Positions 26,344 through 39,045 of a DNA stretch of 64,000 nt are shown one piece after another; within the stretch, counting starts at the first letter, position 1; every line of letters starts with the position of its first letter. The translations under genes were made by a program, and so were the position numbers. The notes under the pieces are model-generated. The model had not been told where the DNA came from and did no database searches. It was given only the letters and a program-made list of their open reading frames with translations. Source of the DNA: Phoenix dactylifera (lineage: Eukaryota; Streptophyta; Magnoliopsida; Arecales; Arecaceae); the NCBI RefSeq assembly GCF_009389715.1, contig NC_052392.1, forward strand, positions 39,723,668-39,787,667. The letters are read 5' to 3'.

Positions 26344-26355
26344 TTACCCAGTCCT
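26276..26355. repeat. 40-bp tandem duplication at the FRS stop codon
   Basis: TGAGGTGGAAACTTTGATAA begins at 26276 and again at 26316, followed both times by CCC.TAGCTTACCCAGTCC. The second copy contains the FRS stop codon (TTA of GGGTAA on minus, 26344-26346); the first repeats the same context 40 bp downstream in the 3' UTR. Confidence 0.9.
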
Positions 26356-29300
26356 TCGGCCAAAAGGTGCATGATCCTCCTGCATCAGTTACAAAAATTG
26401 GATTACTGTAAATGGATATCCACAACATCAGGAATTGATATTGCTTCTACAATCCGCATGGTTAAATGAAAAATCAGACAATAATACTGATAAATAGAAA
26501 CCTGTAGCATTTGTTGATATATCCACTGCATCCCTGATGAATTTCCAACTGTTTGTTGGCCAAATTGACTCTGTAAAAGTGTTTGTTGTTCAATAAGAGA
26601 TTGGAATGTAAAGCTCTTCATATTAATTAATTTTTTTCTTTTGTGAAAAAAAAAAGAGCATTTAGCTTAGCCAGCACTTCATTTCAACGGTGTACCAGAC
26701 CACCAGTTACCTATAACATGAACTCTTTCATTTGTATCCTTAGAAGTCCATGAATAGCGACAAGAGATGGAAGAAAGAAAAACACATCTTTCAATGGTTA
26801 TTTTCCAAACCTGTAACAAATTGGCAGACTGCAACTGGTTGCCAAGATGATGTTGGTGGTTAGCTTGTAGTCCAAAATGGTTACCAAATGACAGGTCATT
26901 TGGATTAACTTCCTCCTATCGACATCATGATGGAAGAAAAGAATAAGCATCTACTAGGTAGTTTGTGCAGCTAAAGTTGATGTGAATCTATGAGAATGTG
27001 AAAGTAGTTTCATGAAAGCATAAGATGTATAAGATGTTTGAGAAAATAGGAGACCATTAGATCAACGCCACCATGTGTCCTAATATGACTGCCAAGGTGT
27101 GAAGCAGTAGAGGCAGCTTGAAACACATTACTCTGACCCCCATCTGATGATGCCCTCAAAGAGTCCTGCCCAGATAATGAAGATGTGGTCACAATCTAAT
27201 AAACAAACAATTGAAAACTAAAAGATGAATGACCTTAAACTACTCAAGTACCTTTTGATTACTTGGACTAGATATCATCTCTGTATTAGACTCTTCTTTC
27301 CTTTTCTTGGGTGGACGGCCTCTGCGCTTTACTGGCAAGGAGTTAGGGATTTTGTTACCCTCAGTGATGCCCAGCTGAGATGCCGCATGATTTTCGTCAC
27401 TTGCATTTGACCTAGTTTCAAATGGCAGAAGCCTACGTTGCAAGTCTCGGCATGTGTTATCATCTAGAAGAGATTTTTCCACTTCCCTCAATAGCTTCAG
27501 TGCAAGCTGGTACTTCTCTTCGGATATCATACCAACCTCAACAAGTTGAAGGCAACGCATAGATAGATAATCATACCGCTCCATTTGATTATTACCTACG
27601 ACATCTTTTGAGTAACGATCCAAAGCGAACAGCTGCTTGAAGTCCTTTGTCCAGCGTTGGAGAATGTACTGAGCTGGAATTTCATACATTTGTTGCAACT
27701 TAAACACAGATAATGCATGTCTGCATAGGATCCCTCTAAACTCAAAAGAGCCACAGATACAGTGAACATCAAACTCATCTACATTGTAGAAAACTTCATA
27801 ATGCCTATCTTGTGCATTTTCACCACCTTCCATAAAAGCACATTCTTTGACTTCAAAGGTAGAGATAGGGCCATCAACCTTAACAAGCGAAACCTGACAA
27901 TGAACAATGGCCTTCAACTCATCCTGAAATTTTTTGAACATGTTAAGCGTATATAATTTGGACAGATGCTCTTCCATATGTAATTTTGTTACAAAGACTC
28001 GGCCCTTATGAAATGAATCCAAATCAGCCTGGGCTTCCATTTCATATTTAGTTTTTAAAACCATCTCATAATTACTTAAAAAACACTTTAAAGAAGTTTC
28101 TGGATATACACACCCTTCAAAAAAGGTAGTTATACTCTCCTTTTGTCTAGCAATGGACATTCCTGCCCAGAATGTGTTTTTCAGGAAAACTGGAGCCCAT
28201 AATTGTCGATTTTCATATAAGAAATTAAGCCATTCACTACCTTCGAGGCCATATCTCTTAATCAGATCCCTCCAGCATTCTTCAAATTCATCAATTCTCA
28301 ACGAATCATATACTACTTTCTTCAAATCCTTCTTAAGTGTTTTGTATTCTTCAAAATCTCTCAATTTCTGTTGAACATTCTTCATTATATGCCATAAGCA
28401 AATACGATGACGGGCTTCTGGAAAAACCTCAGCGACTGCACCTTGAATTGCCTCACATTCATCAGTAATTATGGCATTTGGAGGGCATCCTCGCATACAT
28501 GTTAACCATGCTTTAAATAACCATAAGTAATTTTCGGTGGTTTCATCTGAAACCAAACCACAACCCAACAACACCAACTGACCATGATGGTTCACTCCAA
28601 CAAATAAAGCAAGAGGGATATCATATTTATTTTTTAAGCAGGTTGTATCAAAATAAACAACATCACTGAAATATTGATATGCTGCTCTAGACCTAGAATC
28701 AGCCCAAAACACATTCCTCAGATGACCTTCCACATCCAAATCCAGCAAGTAAAAGAAATTTGGGTTCTTAGTCTGCATCCGTGCAAAAAACTGGTGGATG
28801 GCTTCATCATCACCCTCTCCAAGCTTCAACCTTCCTCCTTCAATGGAGTTTACACAATCCTTATCACCAAATAGCAAGTCTTCATGTCCAGCTGCTCGCA
28901 CAGCAAGATCTTTAGTCATTCCACTAGACATTTTTTTATAGCATCTCAAAAAACGGGCAGTTGATGGACTAACTGCATGATTGTGTTCAAGATTAGCTTC
29001 CACCAAATGCAGCAACCCATCACCCCATAATTTCACTATGATCATAGCTTGACAATTTGTCTTTGCAGTAGGTCTTGACTGGTAGCATGCACTTGCCCGT
29101 CCCTTTCCCCCCTTAGTGCATACAAGCACTAACCGGCGACAGAGACCATAAGTTGTAAATGAAGATTTTTTTACAGCTACACCAAATCCTACACGCAGAG
29201 CATACCGCTTGTAAAAGTTAACAACTTCTTCATAAGATTTGAATACCATTCCCACCTGAGGAGTTCTATCATCTAGTCCAGTGACCTTACGGCCCTCCTC

Positions 29301-29709
29301 TAGTTCAGCCTTGTCACCATCATCATCGTCATTCTCAGGAGCAGCTGCTGCTTTTCCTCCATCCATTGGCTCTTGATTGATAGAATCAGCTAGCATATTC
29401 TGAGAGAATGAAAAAGAAACCCCTAATTTATAGGGAAAAAAAAAAGAACAACAGAAACCTCATAACATGTATATACTGATCATATTTCCTACAAAAGCTA
29501 GAGAGAAGATTATGGGGTACTAATTCATTACCGACCTGAGAGATTTCATCATCTTCTGTGGTTGTTCTGCCATTCACCCCATCCTCGTCATAGTTTTTAT
29601 CTAAATAAGCATCACCATTCATCAGCATTATTTCTTTCTCCTGATTATATCTGCCTTCCATGAGAGAAGGATTAGAATTCCCCAGAAAGAAGCTTTCCGA
29701 ATGGACCAT
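26344..29709 (-). CDS. FAR1-RELATED SEQUENCE (FRS/FHY3-FAR1 family) protein, 6 exons
   Basis: This is an ~890-aa nuclear transcription regulator derived from a Mutator-like transposase. Exons on minus: 29709-29536, 29399-27252, 27195-27055, 26915-26811, 26570-26502, 26379-26344 (TAA). Domains: an acidic N-terminus; an FAR1 DNA-binding zinc finger (about residues 109-205, CRRLVLVC..C..LEHNHAV); an MULE transposase-like domain (about 280-400, YFDTTCLKNKYDIPLALFVG, then ITDECEAI, then RHRICLWHIMKN); and a SWIM zinc finger (CICGSFEFRGILCRHAL, near 610). A basic AT-hook-like tail RRGRPPKKRK closes the large exon. Four small exons add a Ser/Gln/His-rich tail (QANHQHHLGNQLQ, QWIYQQMLQ), typical of some FRS members. 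Upstream, a GC-rich block at 31440-31740 with a 15-G run probably holds the 5' UTR. Family is certain; the exact orthologue is not. Confidence 0.93.
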
Positions 29710-29921
29710 CTATGATATCAAAAACATAAATCACTATTATCAAAGAAATAAAGAAAGGAAGGAAGGAAGAAATAAATAAATAAATATTACATAACCTACC
29801 GCTCATAAGAAATAAGTGCTCAGTGGCAAGGAATGTTCTCCAAATAGTTTTGGTTACCTACATATAAAAGTCCCTCTTTTCATTCAAACAAAAAAGGGTT
29901 TCTTCAATAGTGATCACTGAT

Positions 29922-30319
29922 CAAGGTTCTTAAAACCTAATATCTTGGTCACATTGGTGGGTGGCTGATACTAAGATGAAACCAAGATCTCAGATTATCT
30001 CAGCCAAGGTGGTTAGCTTGGGAGACTCTGGAAAGAACTCTGAAACTCTAAAATCTCAGCTGATAATATCAGAATCAAGACACTGAAATATTGGCCAGTT
30101 TAGAAAAGATGAAATTAATTGTTGTTTAAAGGCCTTGATTTTAATATGTCATCAATAAAATCCATTAATATTGCAAGTAAAAAAGTAAAAAAACTACACT
30201 GATATATCAATATAGATCAGTCTGTATTGGTGGGATAATAAGTGATAAGGTTTTATATATACCATGGTGGTTAGTGGTTGATACCGATAAACCCCTAGCT
30301 CAGCAAGGATGGAAACCTT
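29922..30319. repeat. MITE-like element, CAAGGTT family
   Basis: Begins CAAGGTTCTTAAAACC and ends GGATGGAAACCTTG, so CAAGGTT/AACCTTG form short terminal inverted repeats. The inside has TCTCAG, GATATCAG and TTGGCC stretches shared with a second copy at 44283-44717. No coding capacity. Confidence 0.6.
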
Positions 30320-30704
30320 GCCATCCAGAAATCGATACTACGACAAATAAAAGAAAAAACAAAGGGAAAAAAATGAGATCGTAATGGCTGTCTGGTTGTC
30401 TTTGAGGTTTATCAAAGCAGATAATCATAAAGCCTTATTTTCGTAAAACGGGGAGAATTGTTCTTTTCACAAAACTAGTTTTTCTGGTTTTATTACTGCT
30501 TTTTACAAAATTTTCGTGGAAAGAATTCATAAATTCATTTCAAGGCTTTATATATAACTGTTTCAGTAAAAACCTGATAGAAGAATAACATGAACAGGTA
30601 ACTAGGTTGAAACTGGTGATGAGTATCAAACAACCTAAGTTTAATCTTTAAAAAAAATGATAGATGTATATAGGTAATGGGCTAGAAAACAGGATTTACC
30701 CTTT

Positions 30705-30955
30705 TTCAGATACCTGGAACCCTGCCAAACCCAGGTCTCGGCGAGACAACCGAGAAACTTCACCAGCTTGGGAAGGTGCCTTAATTTGGTCAAAGAGGTA
30801 CGCACGCAATGAGCTCCATAATGAGAGCTAACCCACTTCCAAATCATGGAACCCCCAAATCTCAATGAAGGCAGGATTTGAACCTAGGTCTCCGGCACAA
30901 CTACTCAGACACTTTAGCAGCTTGGCAAGCGCCAAGTCAGCGCAACTTCAGCCCT
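30705..30955 (-). mobile_element. Possible tRNA-derived SINE or related repeat
   Basis: On minus the stretch CCTAGGTTCAAATCCTGCC (near 30872-30890) is a good Pol III box B. The element carries two related halves (CCAGGTCTCGG.. and CCTAGGTCTCCGG.., each followed by AGCTTGG). There is no complete tRNA cloverleaf, and the family is not recognised. Confidence 0.3.
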
Positions 30956-31800
30956 TTTTAATGATTAGAACAACACTAGGAACAGGAAGATAACCGGAAT
31001 AAGAAGAGAATCTAAGCTAACAGACATAAGAAGAGAATCTAAGCCATGTGGCAGAATTGGTGCAAGAAAAAGTGGCCCCATTTATCAACACAATTATGAC
31101 AGTAAATTTCATGGTGAAATCACATTCAGGTGACATGAATTTCAAGAAAATACTATATTTTCTCTCCAGAGTAACAAATTTTAGATTATTAACATAATCA
31201 AAGAACACCAAAACCATGGTATCCCGATTATCCAAGCCATGGCACTTAACATCAATATAACCTTCAATCACGGCATCTAGGGTCGCGAAGAACAGAAAAG
31301 AAAAGATATTCCTATCAAATTATCGAACCAATGAAAGAACCAAATCAATAAGAAAAGCTTGCAAATTTTTATACGTGATTCATTCAATCAAGAACCAGAA
31401 TTTGAAACAGCCAACAGCAAGACCCCAACTGGACGGGAAATTACCACATCGAAATAGGGAAACGGCACGAGAAGCAAACCGTCGATTCCGCAATCCTCTT
31501 CATTTTTTCATCCTTTTGCTTGAGTCGAAGAGCGGAAGCCGGAGAGAGAGAGAGAGGGGGGGGGGGGGGGTGAGGAGGGGTTTTAGGGTTTGATCGCAGT
31601 AGAGAAGAGGGAAGGCGGAGAGGAGAACGAGAGAAGAAGGGCTGCACCGGAGTCTCGGCACCCGCTTTGGCCACCCACTCAGACGGGCGGGCTTTGGGTG
31701 CGCCATCGGGTGCCCCTAGCTGGATCGTGAACCGCACGTCACCAATGCGGTGAGCCCAGCCTGCACTCTAGCTTGGCCCGGTATGGAAATGGAAAAATTT

Positions 31801-32216
31801 GGTAGGCTTGAAGATTTCCGGGTGCTCTTCCATGCTTTAGTACCGAGATATTAAAATCCTAACCAATATAGCCGATCGAAGATGAGCAACTATATAAGAC
31901 ACTAATTTTGAAATTATTCAATTAAAAACTTATTTAACAAAGTAAAAATGCGATTGAAAAATGTTGGCTGATATTTGAGGGTTTATCGGGTTGTATCGAC
32001 TGAAAGGTTATGGACCGAAATTTCTTATACATTGTATCCTAAGATGTGTGATGCCGATGCAAACGAAAATCTCAACTACGATGGAAACCATAAAATTCAT
32101 TCCATACATATATTTTTGCCGTTCAATATAGAGGTACGTAAAAAAAAATCAAGCACTCCACAAGTACATCTTTTCAATATTAATGCAAGTACATCTTTTC
32201 AATATTAATGTATTTA

Positions 32217-32277
<61 letters not shown>

Positions 32278-34092
32278 GTCTTTATGTAAAAGTATATCTG
32301 ATCTAAGCATAGAAACTTTGAATGTACTATTGGTTAGGTATAAAAAACTTTTGAAAGCCATAGTAGTGGGCCAATTTTGGCAAATTAGAAGATACTTTAT
32401 CTCTGGACAAAAGCAAGCCTTGCATTTAAGATAGTAGGCTGGACATAACTAGATGTTAGTTCATGTGATACAAATGGAAGTAAATACAACTACAATCCAT
32501 CTTCCAAATTAAAAATGTTTTATTAATTAATAAGAACACTCTGAAATTTGGAAGATGCATTTCTCCTTTATATTCTATAGATGGCAGGAGTAAAGGGAAT
32601 GCCTGCATATTTTTTTTCCATGCAATTGTAATCCCCCTTTTCTTAATAATTAGTACATAAACTTGAGTCGAATACGAGATACTTATCTATTGACTCCACT
32701 AGCAATAAACAAAGTCTACTATAATATTGTTGAATTTATCTTTTTTTATATTATTTTTGAGATTAGGAGGAGCTGCTCTTCTTATTTCTATCATATATAT
32801 TAACTCCACCTCTCGAGGGCTAACTAATCCACCGACTACAAATGTGAGATACTAATAATAAACAAAATCCGCTGCAACATTGTTGACTTTATCTTATTTT
32901 ACTGTTGAGATTGGGAGAGGTTGGTTCCCTTCTTTCTATAACATACCAACTCCACACCTTAAGAGCCAGACTTTAATCAGAATTGAACCCTTTGCTCAAG
33001 TAGCAAGCAGCAATACTTACCCAAACAAGCACTTTACGATCCATAATGTTTAAAATAAATTTTATAATCTTCAGAGATTGATCAATATACATTGAAATAA
33101 TTTCATGATTGCCATTTTTCAGGGGGCGAGCAGTTCGAAAATGATGTTTACTACTGATGATCACATACCCAGAACTTGCAACATATTAGATTGTCCTAAA
33201 TTATATTTCTTTCCAGCATATTTAAAATCTCTTATAAGTCACGCAACGCAATGACTGAAAAAAGGTGTTATCATATATGCTATCCAAATCACTTCAGGCA
33301 TCAGGAAATGGCAAAGTAGACGATCCATTCTTAGAGCTGACAACAGAATCTACCAAACCCCTCATGGGACCTCTCAATTTGGTTGTGCTAGATAGCCCAA
33401 TCAATCCATTTCACTAAAAGGCTAAGAAGGATAACATAATGATTCGAAGTAAACAATCATACAGGTGGGTAAAAACCAACTGCATTCCGGAGGCACAAGC
33501 TGTGTATGTTTGTAGAACTACAACTTTCGCCTTCAGACTGTTATCCGTTGCTTTTGCAGAGTGATGATGTCTTCCTTCACTTGAACCTCCAACTTTTCAT
33601 ATTCCAGAAGTGAGAACGCTGATGCCCGAGCAGTTAATCGCCACAAATGTTCAAAAGATAAGATCTAAAGATGCAGCTCCAAACCCAACAAATGGCCACA
33701 GCAACACATATGCCTTGATGACCAGTGAATGCTGAGACAGCAATACAGAAGATGCTTGGAATTGAAGCAGGCACTCCCATGGATCAGCAAAAGCATGTGT
33801 GCCACAAGGCCCCAGCACCACCAATACTTTACAAGGAATATGGTCCTATTTGTATTAAGATATCAAAGATTAGAAATGCCTGAATAGATACCTGTCAACT
33901 TTAAACATCAGTAAGAACTCGAAGAAATGAATTGCCTAATTTACATGCTTTCCTAACTCCTTAATTTGAGCATCCAAAAAAAAAAGAAACAACGGCAGAG
34001 AATCATCCACACAAATATGCAATGCTTCCACTCAAATGATAATCAATAGGCTATTTGAGACATTTACTCAGTACAGCAGCTCATTAATTGAA
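31801..34092. other. AT-rich intergenic region with TA microsatellite
   Basis: Holds a TA run of about 55 bp (32219-32274) preceded by a duplicated AAGTACATCTTTTCAATATTAATG. At 33480-33830 composition rises and short open stretches appear on both strands, but no exon set could be built. Confidence 0.5.
32219..32274. repeat. TA microsatellite
   Basis: About 27 AT units in a row in intergenic DNA, able to form a cruciform. Confidence 0.95.
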
Positions 34093-36147
34093 TCAGTTCC
34101 AGGTTTCTGAAATTATGGCTTGTATGATCTTCACATAAGACAATTCTTCATTTGTATTGAAGCTATAGTACGCCAGGGATTTCCTCTTGATGTCAGGCGG
34201 AATTATCCTGCTGAAATCAAAATTGACCTTGTATAACACGTACTCGAATTAAACATCAGGTTGGATTTGTTTTAGATCATCAACAACCTTCTATTACCCA
34301 AACTTGCATCAGACATATCAATAGTTATGTTTAGTAATTACTGCAGTATAGCTACGTTTAGTAATTAATGTAGTATAACAATATCATCATTTATAAAGTA
34401 AATACATGGTTTAGATGAAGAGTAGTATTGTGAGTTACAGTTCTAACTCTAATTTTATTTTCATTATATTTTAGTAAAATAAGGCATTAACAGTTTATTT
34501 GGTCAAGGTACAAGAATCAAACAAACAAAAAAAATCTATAACCACAGATGTATTTCAACTTTTATAAGAATCAAAGTATTCATGTTTCAAATCAACTAAC
34601 TGATTTTGTTCGAATAGAAAGAACATCCTAATATATGAATTAAGTGCTACCAATGCATTGTCAGTGATCACTGGATGCAATCTGGACCACCCCTTGCTTC
34701 GGATTTCAATGATGTACCTCCTAGTGAATGCTTCACGAAGAAGTGCTGTTGGAGAAAGAGACTGCTTACTCCTGAGGAAATCCTACGACTTCCAGCTACA
34801 CCATTCCCTTAGAGAACCTCTAATGTGCAAAATACTATCCATCTCACCCTAACCGCATCCTACTGTTCCAAACAAATCACTAGAACTCACAAAAACATTC
34901 CATAATGTGACCTCAGGACACTAGATCTCTGTATCAACTATCAACACGAAGCATAGCCTGCACCTTTACAACTGAACTTAACCCTATACCTGAAACATTA
35001 TCCCCCGCCTCTGACCAAAAAAAAAAAAAAAAAACATGATGTAAATCAATTTTCTCCTTCTTATATTAAGGCCTACCATGAAAGTTGCTAAGCACAGTGC
35101 CATCTCGAGTTCCTTTCTCAGTGGCTCTTTGCATGGGTAGTTATTTGCATATACAAAAATCCACTCCTAAAATGTACCTTGTTTTTTTTTATATATATAA
35201 GTGATCTGTCCACGAGAACCAGGTATTTATTCCTCCAAGCAAAAGTAAAAGAAATTTAAAATCTATTGAATATTTGGGTTGATTACACATGACCTTACAC
35301 TGCACACCTTTTGGTTATATCTATACATAAATTCCATGATATGAATGCATCTCTAAGAAACCGTACAAAGTTCTTAGCTTTTAAAGTGATTGATTAATGT
35401 TTGTAGTTTGCATTATTTCCGCTTTTCTACTTAATAGTACATGAGATAAACGAATTTCTGTTCTGAACCACTGAGTACTGCTACCATATTAGCTGTGCAG
35501 TAGTGACATTCCTCACATTTATACATTTATATAATTACATGGAAACCTGGCGACACAAGTATTTCCCTAGAGATTGTTTGGCCAACAATTCTCACACAAT
35601 TCTAAAAGATAGACCCAACATTAGCATCTCAACTCTCCAATTTTTAAAAGAATTGAACATGCAATATTATCATATAATTTAAAAGAAAAGGCAAGTTACC
35701 ATACAAGTATTCACTTAGTACAAAAGGTAAAAAAGGAGATGGAAATGAAATTCTCCATAGGAATTACTAACCTTCAAATTTCATTTAGTACAGGTTTGTA
35801 TAAAAATTGGCGAGCAGATAATGCCAGTATTTGTGAACTCCAAGAGGCATGTTGAATTTGACCTGTAAAATAAGAGAAGACGGAAGATTTAACATGATAC
35901 AAGTTCTGTTGATATTTCTTGCAAACCTTGAGGTAAACTAGAGCAGAGGAGACAAAAAGCAAACAATCAGGCAGGTAAGCAAGGCACATGCACTCATGCT
36001 GTCGTGCATGTACAACAGAGAGGGAGAGAGAGAGAGAAAGAGAGTTGGCTGAAACCTAGAGGTGTGGCCATACTGCTGGTTAGGCAATAACTGATTCCAA
36101 ATTTTTGGAGTCATAACCGCCACTTGGAGCAAACCCACTTCATCCAT
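34093..36147 (-). CDS. Candidate small protein, two exons, unrecognised
   Basis: Exon one runs 36147-36056 from ATG (MDEVGLLQVAVMTPKIW...) to a donor AG|GTTTCAG in phase 2. Exon two runs 34207-34093 from acceptor TTTCAGCAG to TGA. Phases fit (AG|G gives Arg), making a 68-aa protein whose second half reads IIPPDIKRKSLAYYSFNTNE and ends IISETWN. Both pieces have even amino-acid composition without low complexity, unlike random AT-rich frames. There is an acceptor-like TTTTAG just before the ATG, so exon one could instead be internal to a longer gene. I do not recognise the family. An alternative middle exon near 35863 would end the frame early. Confidence 0.35.
34666..34812 (+). other. Isolated coding-like segment, plus strand
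   Basis: From an acceptor-like TCAG (34661-34664) a frame of 48 codons runs to TAG: DHWMQSGPPLASDF..., later CCWRKRLLTPEEILRLP. Composition is protein-like (balanced charge, Pro, Cys). It lies within the putative intron of the minus-strand small gene. It could be a captured gene fragment or the last exon of an unseen gene. No family recognised. Confidence 0.2.
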
Positions 36148-37312
36148 GTTCTAAAACAGTGCGCAGAAAGATGCTCAGGTATATCCACCTGCATTAAATC
36201 CAATGAAAACAATCAAAGCATGAAAGAAAGTGAAAAAAAATTGACAAGCAATTCATAGATATTATACCATTATCATTTCTATGAAGGTTATGGAATTAAT
36301 TTTTTATAAGACAACAGAAGAAATAATCACCAGCATCCATTTGACCCAATTTGAGAATTCAAATATCTATTTTAGGCACTCAAATTAACATGACTTTACT
36401 ACCACTGCATTGCATAAGCATCACTTCACCTGGCAAATGTCAACCATTGGGTATACGTTATCATGACATATTTTATCATCCAAAAGCTACACAACTGGTC
36501 AGGCAATGGTTTATTTTGTTAATTTACAAGGTAAATAACCAAATGGCAAGTATAGATTGACCAGGAATCTAGGTGGCTGGTATCATGATGCAATAGATCA
36601 GTGGATTATGGTGTTGTAACTTTTGTATAAAGATACCAGACCGAGTTGATAATCATAACCTTTATTTAGAAATTGAAGATCCAAGATGCTCAACATTAAT
36701 GGAGTGTTAATGCTCCCTAGATATACATTTCAAATCCAATCTAATCAGCTTGGAGATTAGAGTGGATGAGTTCAATGCCTCAAATTTTCAAAATTTCCAA
36801 TGAAGCCTCCAGAAAACTCATTTCCAGCTTGTCTTAAGCACCCATCCAAAGAAGGGCAAGAGTGGATGAATTATACTAAAAACCCTCAAGCTTTTCGGCT
36901 TACAATGGTCCAATCCCAATGACATGTATTGAGGGTGAGTCATCAAAGCAACAAACGCCTAAAATATCTATACGGTTGTGCCCTCCCAAAAGCTACATAG
37001 TTTTCAAGAAAAGATTGCTCAATGAGGCATTGCCACACAACCTATCAATATATATTATACAAGCCGACCAAGGATGGCTGAACCTTGCTGCTAGTTCGAG
37101 GCATATCGAACCAGACCAATTGGGAACTAGTATGGTTCACCTTATATATTCGAGACAGTTCGATTCCCCCTCCCCTAGCCTGCTTGTATTGTTCGAGAAC
37201 CCCACCCCCACGGCTCCAATCACGATGTTCGAGTCCTTCCTCCACCGCACCCCCCGAGCAGCCACTCGCGATGATCCAAGAGCGCCCCCCACCCCCCCCC
37301 CACCCGCATAAG

Positions 37313-37360
<48 letters not shown>

Positions 37361-38000
37361 CATTCAAAGCTTTCCTCCACCTCCCCTTCTCCTTTTCGAT
37401 CCCTCCTCATGGGGATCCTTTCCGATCCCAAATCTATCCAAATCATCGCTGTGAAGCAGCGCGGCATCAACATCCTCCTCAACAATGAATCTCAATGAGA
37501 GACCTCCGTCATGGTTTCCCTCGGCCCTCCCCATACCTCCCTCCCTCCCTCCCTCTCCTTTCTTTCTCTCTCTTCCTCTCTCCTTTTCTCCCTCCCCCTC
37601 ACTCTCCCTCCCCACTCCCTCTCCAGCTCTCCCTGTGCTAGCATGCCTCCGATGGTGAACCTTGAACCTGACCCATGCCTCCCAACTTCGTATTTAACCA
37701 TCACAAATATCACTTACTCCTCCAAACCCCACTCCATGAGGAGGAAGACCATCCTAACATGTGGCCTATTACAGAAGAAATGCTCTTTACAAAATCTAGC
37801 TGATAGAAATCACTTATGAATACCTTTACCTCCCATTTGATTTGCCAGGCTATATAGCACTTGCCATAAGCGTCGTGCTAATCTTGTTCAAAGAACTGAT
37901 GAGACATCACTGTATTTGTTAATTAGAAGCATTATGTCAAAGTGATGGAATTTATTTATAACAAATTCCATAAATGTTATCCCCATAGGAAGTGGCAGAC
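36148..38000. other. Intergenic region with CT microsatellite and C-rich block
   Basis: The CT run at about 37317-37358 and the CCCTCC-type run at 37540-37620 create long open frames on both strands that I do not take as genes. The block 37380-37500 (plus) looks mildly coding-like but has no clear start, end or homology. Confidence 0.5.
37317..37358. repeat. CT microsatellite
   Basis: About 20 CT units in a row; produces Ser-Leu or Arg-Glu repeats in spurious frames. Confidence 0.95.
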
Positions 38001-38875
38001 TGTGGAGGCACAAACTTTTTTTTTTGAGTGTAAAGGGATGAAAATGCCCACCCAATTTATAAAAGGATAAATATTTCAAGAGGAAGAAGAGGAGAGAGAG
38101 GCAGAAGAAGAAGAAGAAGAAGAAACTAAACGTCACCAAGATTAAAGTCCACAACAAGTTCTGCACTAGCTGAACTTTGTCATTTTCTAAACAGCTCCAA
38201 TCCCTGAATAAGCGCAAGGCTTGAATCAAAATGGCTTGTGCAGGCTTCTCTTTCTTTAGAAAGTCCTATTCTTTCTTTCTTTCCACAGAGTCCAGCAAAT
38301 GGCAAGAACTAGCCTGTCCCAAGGAGGTCTAAGTTTATTTGCTATTCTCTTACTTATTTAAACAGTCCCGATGGAGAGTAAGGAAGGAGGATTACCCCTG
38401 TAATTGATTCTTTCTTTGAAAGTTCTCCCAACCTGTGCAGCCAAAGAGCAATATAACAGTATATGGTTTATAGTCTCCTCATTATTGTCACAAAAACAGC
38501 ATCACGTATTATTGTCACAAGCCATTCCTCATTATTTTTGGGTTTGATCAGAAGGTTGTTCAGACAAGCCACCATTCCTCATTATTGTCACAAAAACAGC
38601 ATCACGTATTAATATTCCAACCTTTTTTCCTAGTACATCCACCATCTAAAGCCTATTTTTGATTGCCAGCCACATAAATATTCTTACTTTCTCCAGAGCT
38701 GCGGTAGTCCATAAGGAATGGTGAATAGGGGATTTGATTCCACCCATGTTTAGGGAAGGTATAGAATAGCTTAACAGTGAAAACTTGTTCAGAGTTGAGC
38801 TTCCAAACAGGAGCATCAGGTCCTCTTCAAAGTCTGATCAAGCACAACAAGGTACTTAATTCCTCCCATCCTTTA

Positions 38876-39045
38876 GATCATGGTTCGCCGTACCGGTCCA
38901 AAGGTACAGGGCATACCGTACCAATACATATATGGAAGGCGTACCGACACTCAGTATGCCTAAGAGACCCATACTGTACTGCCAACACAGTGCTAGTGTA
39001 GCACCAGTATAAGGTTCGGTACCAAGACATCGAATCTTGCTTTAG
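38876..39045. repeat. GGTACC-rich repeat, MITE-like
   Basis: Dense in GGTACC, GTACCG and CGTACC, starting ATGGTTCGCCGTACCGG and ending GGTTCGGTACCAAG, which is roughly inverted. It is inserted in the LINE, related by motif to elements at 211-803, 40955-41200 and 58021-58207. Confidence 0.5.

Larger units (their letters stand above)
29710..31800. promoter_or_regulatory. 5' region of FRS gene with MITE
   Basis: This probably contains the 5' UTR intron and promoter. GC-rich sequence near 31440-31740 with a GAGA run and a G-run of 15 (31556-31570) resembles a 5' UTR or promoter. The open minus frame there (31441-31737) is Pro/Ser-rich and more likely untranslated. Confidence 0.4.

Noticed and set aside
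30872-30890. tRNA gene
   Set aside because: Only a box B is present; there is no acceptor stem or cloverleaf. Kept as a possible SINE.
31441-31737. Minus-strand Pro/Ser-rich frame upstream of FRS
   Set aside because: It is low complexity, crosses a G-run and has no link in phase to the FRS start; more likely a 5' UTR.
37045-37713. Long minus and plus frames with Arg-Glu or Ser-Leu runs
   Set aside because: They come from the CT microsatellite and C-rich tract; both strands are open at once, which is a composition effect.
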